NCBI GenBank assembly: GCA_025351035.1
Contig: JANXWT010000228.1
Coordinates: 1 to 7,713, forward strand
Origin: Opitutia bacterium
GTDB taxonomy: Bacteria > Verrucomicrobiota > Verrucomicrobiia > Opitutales > Opitutaceae
DNA length: 7,713 bases
Direction of reading: 5' to 3'
Below the pieces are notes generated by a model. The model was not told where the DNA came from, ran no database searches, and worked only from the letters and a program-made list of their open reading frames with translations. Within the stretch, counting starts at the first letter, position 1, and each line of letters starts with the position of its first letter. Shown here in pieces: positions 1-7,713 of this stretch. The position numbers and the translations under genes were made by a program.

Positions 1-1
1 C

Positions 2-460
2 TTCGACGAACTCGGCGCCCGGCTCCCGGTGATGATTTCCGTCACGATCACCGACCAGTCCGGCCGCACGCTCTCGGGCCAGACGATCGAAGCCTTCTAC
101 AACTCCATTCGCCACGTGCATCCGTTCGCCGTCGGCATCAACTGCGCGCTCGGCGGCGCCCAGATGCGCCCCTACGTCGAGGAACTCGCCGGTCTCGCCG
201 ATTGCTACACGAGTTGCCATCCCAACGCCGGGCTGCCGAACGCGTTTGGCGGCTACGAGGAGACGCCCGACCAAATGGCCGAAGTGCTCGGCGAATTCGC
301 CACGAACGGCTGGCTCAATCTCGTCGGCGGCTGCTGCGGCTCCACGCCCGCGCACATTGCCGCCGTCGCCAAAGCCGTCAAGCGGGCCAAGCCCCGCATC
401 GTGCCCTCCCTCGAGCACCACCTCCGCCTGAGCGGCCTCGAAGCCCTCGTCATCAACTGA
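2..460 (+). CDS. metH: Methionine synthase, homocysteine-binding (zinc) module, 5'-truncated by window edge
   Basis: This is the C-terminal 152 residues of a homocysteine S-methyltransferase domain, which binds homocysteine through a zinc ion and accepts the methyl group from methylcobalamin to form methionine. The reading frame is open to the left edge, so the true start is outside the window. The zinc ligands are visible: one Cys in GINC (residue 48 of the visible part) and a Cys pair in GGCCGSTPAHI (111-112). Their 63-residue spacing equals that of C247 and C310/C311 in E. coli MetH. The protein stops right after RLSGLEALVIN, which matches the linker that in one-piece MetH leads into the folate module. 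It is therefore a stand-alone module and not a broken gene. The missing modules are encoded by the gene starting at 1233, with a methyltransferase gene in between. The stop lies 5 nt before the next start, which suggests an operon. Confidence 0.93.
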   Translation, partial: FDELGARLPVMISVTITDQSGRTLSGQTIEAFYNSIRHVHPFAVGINCALGGAQMRPYVEELAGLADCYTSCHPNAGLPNAFGGYEETPDQMAEVLGEFATNGWLNLVGGCCGSTPAHIAAVAKAVKRAKPRIVPSLEHHLRLSGLEALVIN

Positions 461-465
461 ACATC

Positions 466-1215
466 ATGGCCACCGTCAAGGATCACTATGACTCGCACCT
501 CGCGCCGCTCTATACGTGGATCAGCGGCGGGGCCGACACGCCGCGCGCGCGCTTCACGGCGTTCCTCGATGCCCACCAGCTCCGTCCGTCCGCGCCCGGT
601 GCCACTGCGCTCGACCTCGGCGCCGGCAGCGGTTTCCAAGCCCTCCCGCTCGCCGCCGCCGGCTACGCCGTCACGGCGGTGGATGTCAGCGAAGTTCTCC
701 TCGCCGAACTCGCCCGTGAGGCCGCGACCGCCGGCTTGCCGATCCGCGCCGTGCTCGGTGACATGACCGATCTCGCCCGGCATTGCCCCTCGCCGGCGCC
801 CGCGCTCATTGTCTGCATGGGCGATACCCTTACGCACCTCGGCTCGCTCGACGCCGTCGCACGCCTCCTCCGCGACGCCGCGCAAGTCCTCGCGCCCGGC
901 GGCCACCTCGTGCTCACCTTTCGCAACTACACCGTGGCGCGCACCGGTGCGGACCGCTTCATCCCCGTGCGCAGCGACGTCAACCGCATCTTCACCTGCT
1001 TCCTCGACTTCGGCACCATGCACGTGACCGTCCACGACATCGTCCACTCCCGCGAGGCCGCCGGTTGGCGCATGGCCGTGAGCACTTACGAAAAGATCCG
1101 CGTCGCGCCCGCGTGGGTCCGCGCGCAACTGCTCGCGGCCGGCCTGCAACTCATCCGCGACGATCTGGCCGCGGGCCTCGCCACTTTCATCGCGCGCCGG
1201 CCGTTGGTCACCTGA
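466..1215 (+). CDS. Class I SAM-dependent methyltransferase between the two metH parts
   Basis: A 249-residue soluble methyltransferase of the small Rossmann-fold type. Motif I is LDLGAGSGF (residues 49-57), the acidic end of strand 2 is VDVS (72-75), GDM (98-100) fits the adenine-contacting loop, and CMGDTLTHL (117-125) is in the motif IV region. VLAPGGHLVLTF (141-152) is the usual post-motif strand. The substrate cannot be told from sequence; the motif IV region is loosely reminiscent of small-molecule N-methyltransferases. I chose the ATG at 466 because the N-terminus is then a typical family start and lies 5 nt after the preceding stop. A longer in-frame extension to 202 would overlap the homocysteine module gene in another frame and is not credible. 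No Shine-Dalgarno sequence is seen. It ends 17 nt before the second metH part. The position inside a split metH suggests co-expression with methionine synthesis, whose downstream product is AdoMet, but a role in that pathway is only inferred. Confidence 0.88.
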   Translation: MATVKDHYDSHLAPLYTWISGGADTPRARFTAFLDAHQLRPSAPGATALDLGAGSGFQALPLAAAGYAVTAVDVSEVLLAELAREAATAGLPIRAVLGDMTDLARHCPSPAPALIVCMGDTLTHLGSLDAVARLLRDAAQVLAPGGHLVLTFRNYTVARTGADRFIPVRSDVNRIFTCFLDFGTMHVTVHDIVHSREAAGWRMAVSTYEKIRVAPAWVRAQLLAAGLQLIRDDLAAGLATFIARRPLVT

Positions 1216-1232
1216 ATTTCTTTTTCCTCGCC

Positions 1233-3935
<2,703 letters not shown>

Positions 3936-3936
3936 A

Positions 3937-3947
3937 GACCACACCGA
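3937..3947 (+). repeat. Right junction repeat, first part
   Basis: GACCACACCGA directly follows the metH stop (after one extra A) and is identical to 3681-3691, which is coding sequence just upstream of the divergence point. Together with 4040-4057 it would form a second near-complete copy of the 30-bp junction repeat, interrupted by the hairpin block between them. Confidence 0.6.
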
Positions 3948-4039
3948 CGGAGCGCGGCAGCGCGGAGATGGTGAGCCCGAAGGGCGAATCCCGCAGGGAT
4001 GGTCAAAGGCGGGCGCCCCTTGGGCGACTTTGACCACAA
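3948..4039. repeat. REP-like hairpin cluster downstream of metH
   Basis: A non-coding block of about 92 bp packed with short inverted repeats. They are GCGC/GCGC (3952-3955, 3960-3963), GCCC-GAA-GGGC (3975-3985), ATCCC-GCA-GGGAT (3988-4000), and a larger one pairing GGTCAAAG (4001-4008) with CTTTGACC (4028-4035). Inside the last, CGCCC pairs with GGGCG (4014-4018, 4022-4026). No run of T follows, so it is not a standard intrinsic terminator, though it could protect the metH mRNA 3' end. Its right end carries GACCACA (4032-4038), matching the start of the junction repeat at 3937. That could be a target duplication or part of the element. The pattern fits REP/BIME-type elements; copy number elsewhere in the genome is unknown. 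Confidence 0.65.
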
Positions 4040-4285
4040 AAACGCCTGCTCTTCGATCTCCTCGGCGCCGAGAAGGCAACGGGCATCACGCTCACCGAGA
4101 GCTACGCCATGCTCCCCGCCAGCGCCGTCTCCGGCTTCTACCTGAATCACCCCGATTCAAAGTATTTCGCCGTAGGAAAGCTGGCCCGCGATCAAGTGGA
4201 AGACTACGCCGCCCGCAAAGGCATGCCACTCCCCGAAGTCGAACGCTGGCTCGGGCCGTATCTCGACTACGATCCCGTGCCGTAG
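4040..4285 (+). pseudogene. Orphan metH 3' end (displaced native tail)
   Basis: In frame from AAA at 4040 to TAG at 4283-4285, this encodes KRLLFDLLGAEKATG through LDYDPVP, a second copy of the last ~80 residues of MetH, including the AdoMet-contacting SKYFAV. An in-frame TGA at 4031 cuts it off from anything upstream, and no plausible start precedes it, so it should not make a functional protein. Aligned without gaps to the intact gene's tail, it differs at 10 of 74 residues and 66 of 222 bases (hand count). Its C-ending codon preference matches the body of metH, so it looks like the original end of the gene. The lack of stops or frameshifts means that it was displaced fairly recently or is still conserved. 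Confidence 0.85.
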
Positions 4286-4324
4286 CAAATATTGCCAGTG
4301 CACCGGGCGAGCAGAACATCTCGG

Positions 4325-4353
4325 TTGCATGTGGCACCAGCGTGCACCGTAAT
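4325..4353 (+). promoter_or_regulatory. Possible promoter for the membrane SAM-domain gene
   Basis: TTGCAT (4325-4330) and CGTAAT (4348-4353) are 17 bp apart and resemble -35 and -10 boxes only partly (3 of 6 and 4 of 6 matches). Transcription would then begin almost at the ATG at 4362, giving a leaderless or nearly leaderless mRNA. The same gap has the 8-bp direct repeat GTGCACCG at 4298-4305 and 4342-4349. Weak support. Confidence 0.2.
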
Positions 4354-4361
4354 TCGCCCGC

Positions 4362-6440
4362 ATGGACAATGATTCAGCGCGACGCTTGAGATGGGAGCTG
4401 TTTGTCCTGTCATTCACCGCGCTTTTTCTGGAGCTGACCGTGATCCGCTGGGTGCCGTCCGTGGTCCACTTGGTGGCCTATTATGCGAATCTCATGCTGC
4501 TCAGCTCGTTTCTGGGACTCGGTCTGGGGGCTTTGGCGGTGCACGCCCGCTGGCGGGCCTTTCGCTGGTTTCCGGCGATACTGGGCGGCAACATCCTCGT
4601 GCTGCTCCTCTGCCAGGGAGCCACGGCCGGGTTCAATTCCGCGGCTGAATCGCGCTTTTATGCGAGCGAGGGAACCTGGCTCAACCCCGCGCTGTTGCTC
4701 CTGGTGTTTGCCGTGAACGCCCTGCTCTTTGTCCCCCTGGGCCAGCGGATGGGGGAACTGTTCAACGCGCTGCCGCGCCTGACCGCCTACACCTGGGATC
4801 TGATGGGCAGCCTGTGCGGCACCCTCGGGTTTGGCCTGTTTTCGCTGGGTTTGTTTTCCCCGGTCCTCGGGCTGGCCGTCGTGATGGCGCTGTTTCTTTC
4901 CATTTCCGCCTTCCGCCGCTGGCTCGTGATTGTCCCGGTCTTCGCCCTGATCCTGGCGCTGCTACAGGTGACCGGAGAAAAGGCGGCGGTCTGGTCCCCG
5001 TATTATCACATCACGCTGAGCCCGATTGAAAATCCCCGGCTCAATGTGTCGGATCCGCCGCCGGACTTGCGGACGATGCGCGACCCGCCGGTGTATGTGG
5101 TGAATGTCAATAATTTCGGCTACCACATGGATGGCGCGCTGGATCCCGCCCGCTACACGCCCGGCACGTTCCTGGCGGAGCATGTCCGGCGTCTGGCAGA
5201 TCAATATCGGCTGCCCTACCAGTTCGGCGCCGGGCGGGAACGGATTCTGGTTCTCGGGGCCGGCGGCGGCTCCGATGTTCAGGCGGCCCTGGCCGCCGGC
5301 GCGCGTCACGTCGATGCCGTGGAAATCGACCCGGTGGTGGTTCAGTTGTCGCAACGCTTCAGTGCCGGCGCGCCCTATGCCGATCCGCGTGTGGCGATTC
5401 AGGTCGACGACGCCCGCTCGTTTGTCCGCCGGGCGCGCCCCCGCAGCTACGACTTGGTGGTCTTTGGGTATCTGGACTCGCAGGCGCTCTTCAGCAGCAT
5501 GAGCAATGTCCGGCTCGACGGTTACATTTATACGGTCGAGAGCATCCGGACCAGCTTTGGGTTGTTGAACGAACAGGGTCTGCTGTCGCTGTCCTTCGCC
5601 ACGCCCAACACCTGGCTCGCGGCCAAGCTTTACCGGATGGTAGCGGAGGCGACCGGCCGGACCCCGACGCTCTACCAAAGCCGGCTGGGCGGAATCGTGT
5701 TGTGCGTGCCCAAGGATCCGCGACTGAAACTGCCGCCGGTCTTCACCCACTTCAAGCAGGTCGCGCTGGCCGATCTCGCCGCGATCGATCCGCCGACGGA
5801 CGACTGGCCGTTCCTCTATCTCCAGCGGAAGACCATCCCCGCGGATTATCTTTTCGCCATCGGCGGGATGCTGCTGGTTTCAATCCTGGCGACCGGCGCG
5901 CTTGGTGGCGGCTCTGTGGTGCGTGGCCACCGGCATTTTTTCTTCCTCGGCTTGGGCTTCCTGCTGCTGGAAACCAAGAGCATCAGCGATTGCACGCTGT
6001 ATTTTGGCGCCACCTGGCTGGTGACCCTGATTGTGGTGGCGGGAGTCCTCCTGATGGTGCTGGGCGCCAATCTCCTGGCGGTGCGAGTGAAGCTGTTCTC
6101 GTTCCGGATGTATCTGCCGTTGCTGGCCGCGCTGGTGCTCCTGTTTCTGGTGCCGCGCGAACAGGTGCTCGGCTTGCCGCTGGGCCTGCGCCTGCTGTGG
6201 GCCCTGCTGGTGGTGCCGCTGCCCATTTTCTTCGCGGGGCTGATTTTCTCCGTCAAATTCCGCGAGACGACCTCCCCCTCGGCCGCGTTCGGCGCCAATC
6301 TGATCGGGGCCATGTGCGGCGGGTTCTGCGAATACCTCGGCATGGCCATCGGCAATCACTGGCTGTCCGTGATCGTGCTCGGCGCCTACCTCGGCAGCAT
6401 GCTGACCCTGCGGAGCAAAACCCAAGGAGAGCCCACCTGA
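4362..6440 (+). CDS. Polytopic membrane protein with spermidine-synthase-like SAM domain
   Basis: A 692-residue protein in three parts. The N-terminal ~200 residues hold several hydrophobic helices (about 12-30, 35-60, 69-86, 107-127, 145-180, 187-203) with FLELTVIRW at 22-30. Residues ~280-440 form a Rossmann domain related to spermidine synthases: VLGAGGGSDVQAAL (297-310), EIDP (321-324), DDAR (349-352) and DLVVFGYLDS (364-373). The C-terminal ~200 residues contain about seven more helices, beginning near 495, with FFFLGLGFLLLETKSI (526-541) before a FGATW motif. TDDWPFLYL (479-487) joins the halves. Large membrane-bound spermidine-synthase-like proteins of this layout are common in environmental bacteria, but their substrate is generally unknown, and I cannot tell whether this one transfers aminopropyl or methyl groups. 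ATG 4362 is chosen because the in-frame ATG at 4329 runs into a stop. The G-ending codon style (CTG, GTG) differs from metH. It is probably monocistronic: the next gene is convergent, across a 128-bp gap with no clear terminator. Confidence 0.85.
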   Translation: MDNDSARRLRWELFVLSFTALFLELTVIRWVPSVVHLVAYYANLMLLSSFLGLGLGALAVHARWRAFRWFPAILGGNILVLLLCQGATAGFNSAAESRFYASEGTWLNPALLLLVFAVNALLFVPLGQRMGELFNALPRLTAYTWDLMGSLCGTLGFGLFSLGLFSPVLGLAVVMALFLSISAFRRWLVIVPVFALILALLQVTGEKAAVWSPYYHITLSPIENPRLNVSDPPPDLRTMRDPPVYVVNVNNFGYHMDGALDPARYTPGTFLAEHVRRLADQYRLPYQFGAGRERILVLGAGGGSDVQAALAAGARHVDAVEIDPVVVQLSQRFSAGAPYADPRVAIQVDDARSFVRRARPRSYDLVVFGYLDSQALFSSMSNVRLDGYIYTVESIRTSFGLLNEQGLLSLSFATPNTWLAAKLYRMVAEATGRTPTLYQSRLGGIVLCVPKDPRLKLPPVFTHFKQVALADLAAIDPPTDDWPFLYLQRKTIPADYLFAIGGMLLVSILATGALGGGSVVRGHRHFFFLGLGFLLLETKSISDCTLYFGATWLVTLIVVAGVLLMVLGANLLAVRVKLFSFRMYLPLLAALVLLFLVPREQVLGLPLGLRLLWALLVVPLPIFFAGLIFSVKFRETTSPSAAFGANLIGAMCGGFCEYLGMAIGNHWLSVIVLGAYLGSMLTLRSKTQGEPT

Positions 6441-6568
6441 AGACACAGCTACAGAAGCCCGCAACGCCGCCAACCTCCGACTCATTCTCTCCGAGCACCG
6501 CTGACCCCAGCCAGGACACCCATGGCCGTGCCTACTCGGACAACTCGCACCACGTCGACAAACTCAGC

Positions 6569-7318
6569 TCAATTGGACCACAGCGCGCGACAGCGCAGGA
6601 ACAGCAGGCCGAGACCGAGGGCCAGCAGCGCGGTCACCGACGGCTCGGGCACGGCGGTCGGACCGTTCTGGAAAAGGCTGAGCACCTGAGCCCCGCTCAA
6701 CGGCTGATTGTAAATGCGGATGAAGTCCACCGAGCCCGCACCGGCTTCGCGGCTTCCGGTCACCGGATCGTCCATGAAGAAATAAAGTTCGCGATTTGGA
6801 CCGCTGATCACACCGAGCCCGCCCGTGTCGAAGAAATTAAAGCGGGGCTGCCCGTTGATGAAGGAGGAGAACTGGCCGGTTTCGGCGTCGCGCGTCACCA
6901 CTAGGTGGAGCATCTGGCCGGCGACAAAATCTGCCTCCGCTGCGGTGGCGATGGTGTAATAATTCAGCGACGAACCGAGCGCGTAGAGTCCGGTGTCGGA
7001 AGCACGGTTCAAAAAATCGATAACTTTCTGGTAGCCGCCCAGTGAGTCGAACTTGAAGGCCAGCTCAAAGGAATAGTTGGCTGCGCCAAGGGAAGGGTCG
7101 ATCAAGGCTAGGCCTTGGCCGGCACCGAAAACGTAGGTGCCCTCCACCACCGTGCCGCCTTGGGCCTGCATGGCCGGGCCACCCTGCGTGTCGGTGAGAT
7201 TACCGTTGAAAAGATACTCGCGGACCGGCGCAGGCACGATGACCTGCGCGAACGCCGACCCTGCCGTCAGCAGAATCGCCGGCCAGACGCAGCGCAATGG
7301 GGACGAGATCCGATTCAC
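6569..7318 (-). CDS. Exported LamG-like protein with PEP-CTERM sorting signal
   Basis: A 249-residue secreted protein. The N-terminus has a signal peptide (hydrophobic WPAILLTAGSAFA, likely cleaved after residue ~24). Residues ~32-218 look like one LamG/concanavalin-type beta-sandwich: REYLFNGNLTD at 33-43, YSFELAFKF at 82-90, LHLVVTRD at 137-144, FINGQPR at 153-159 and VDFIRIYNQPLSGAQV at 197-212. The C-terminus has VPEP (223-226), a hydrophobic helix and then RCR, the layout of a PEP-CTERM signal for exosortase-dependent processing at the inner membrane. The tail after the helix (RCRALWSN) is less Arg-rich than usual. The start is GTG at 7318; an in-frame TGA 13-15 nt upstream excludes a longer form, and TTG at codon 8 is an alternative. 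No Shine-Dalgarno is visible. Function is not predictable beyond an extracytoplasmic, possibly carbohydrate-binding or matrix role. It is divergent from the acyltransferase gene to its right. Confidence 0.85.
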   Translation of the reverse strand: MNRISSPLRCVWPAILLTAGSAFAQVIVPAPVREYLFNGNLTDTQGGPAMQAQGGTVVEGTYVFGAGQGLALIDPSLGAANYSFELAFKFDSLGGYQKVIDFLNRASDTGLYALGSSLNYYTIATAAEADFVAGQMLHLVVTRDAETGQFSSFINGQPRFNFFDTGGLGVISGPNRELYFFMDDPVTGSREAGAGSVDFIRIYNQPLSGAQVLSLFQNGPTAVPEPSVTALLALGLGLLFLRCRALWSN

Positions 7319-7498
7319 ACCGGCAACATTTCATATCCGGACAAAAAAGTAAAGCCTGCCGATGCCCGGCAAGCCGCCGCCCTCGGCCAGCAAGTTTCAT
7401 CGGCTCCCGTCGAACCGTCACTGAGAATATTTGCTTGCCGCAATTCCGGGTTCCGATTGCCTCCGCCGGAACACCCCGCGCCAGCGCGCCACACAACC

Positions 7499-7713
7499 GT
7501 GCTGTTCAACTCACTCACGTTCATTGTTTTCTTTGTCGTCGTTGTCGGCGGCTATTGGTGGCTGCGCGGCTGGGAGGCGCGCAAGAACCTGCTGCTGGTC
7601 GCGAGCTACATTTTCTACGGCGCATGGAATCCACCGTTCGCGCTGCTGCTCTTCGCGACGACCGCGCTCGACTTCTATCTCGGCTCGCGCATCGCCAACG
7701 CCGCGACGCCCGG
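7499..7713 (+). CDS. MBOAT-family O-acyltransferase, N-terminal part (cut by window edge)
   Basis: The frame is open from GTG at 7499 to the right edge, giving 71 residues. It opens with MLFNSLTFIVFFVVVVGGYWWL, continues with RKNLLLVASYIFYGAWNPPFALLLFATTALDFYLG, and is strongly hydrophobic. This is the characteristic start of membrane-bound O-acyltransferases of the AlgI/DltB type (MLFNS at the N-terminus, then LLLVASYxFYG), which acetylate or acylate exported polysaccharides in the inner membrane. The start is the GTG that yields the typical ML-FNS N-terminus. The catalytic His lies beyond the window, so activity cannot be judged, and the polysaccharide is unknown. The 180-bp gap to the divergent PEP-CTERM gene probably holds promoters for both, but I see no convincing boxes, only a short TGCCG/CGGCA inverted repeat near 7359-7373. 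Confidence 0.85.
   Translation, partial: MLFNSLTFIVFFVVVVGGYWWLRGWEARKNLLLVASYIFYGAWNPPFALLLFATTALDFYLGSRIANAATP

Noticed and set aside
783..1232. N-terminal extension of the second metH part from ATG 783
   Set aside because: It overlaps the methyltransferase gene out of frame, and its translation is Arg/Pro-rich shadow sequence unlike any MetH region.
4001..4040. Intrinsic terminator after metH
   Set aside because: The hairpin is strong, but no T-run follows on the plus strand (ACAAAAACG follows), so only an mRNA-stability or repeat role is plausible.
4040..4285. Orphan tail expressed as part of MetH by readthrough or frameshift
   Set aside because: A TGA ends metH at 3933-3935 and another in-frame TGA lies at 4031; the intact gene already has a full-length C-terminus.
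5702..6904. A 400-codon plus-strand frame running over the end of the membrane gene and into the PEP-CTERM gene
   Set aside because: It overlaps two genes with clear domains and itself shows none; it is a frame shadow.
7200..7496. Small minus-strand gene upstream of the PEP-CTERM gene
   Set aside because: It overlaps the PEP-CTERM signal peptide region in another frame and shows no recognisable features.

Overview
The window looks like a chromosomal stretch from a GC-rich Verrucomicrobiota bacterium, most likely Opitutales/Opitutaceae-like. This is inferred from four things: strong C-ending codon preference in the methionine synthase genes, weak or absent Shine-Dalgarno sequences with alternative TTG/GTG starts, a LamG-type PEP-CTERM protein, and an MBOAT gene. 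No rRNA or marker gene is present to prove the taxonomy.

Left part (1-3935): a B12-dependent methionine synthase (MetH) encoded as two separate polypeptides. The 3' end of a gene for the zinc/homocysteine module runs off the left edge. It is followed 5 nt later by a class I SAM-dependent methyltransferase gene, and 17 nt after that by a 900-residue protein with the folate, cobalamin and AdoMet-reactivation modules. The split falls at the linker between the homocysteine and folate modules, so the two halves together could make a complete enzyme. The three genes look like one operon.

Middle (3681-4361): the most unusual part. The last 74 sense codons of metH exist twice. The copy that now ends the gene (3711-3932) has foreign-looking codon usage. 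A second copy with the host-like codon usage lies downstream as an orphan fragment (4040-4285). By hand count the copies are about 86% identical as protein but only about 70% as DNA, while the sequence just upstream of the divergence point is repeated exactly. A hairpin-rich REP-like block (about 3948-4039) interrupts the right-hand copy of that repeat. This resembles the tail replacement seen when phages integrate into the 3' end of a protein gene such as icd, but with no integrase or cargo left between the junctions.

Right part (4362-7713): a 692-residue membrane protein with a spermidine-synthase-like SAM domain between two groups of membrane helices. It is followed by a convergent LamG/PEP-CTERM exported protein on the minus strand. 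The start of an MBOAT-family O-acyltransferase then runs off the right edge. These genes prefer G-ending codons more than metH does and show no clear functional link to methionine synthesis.
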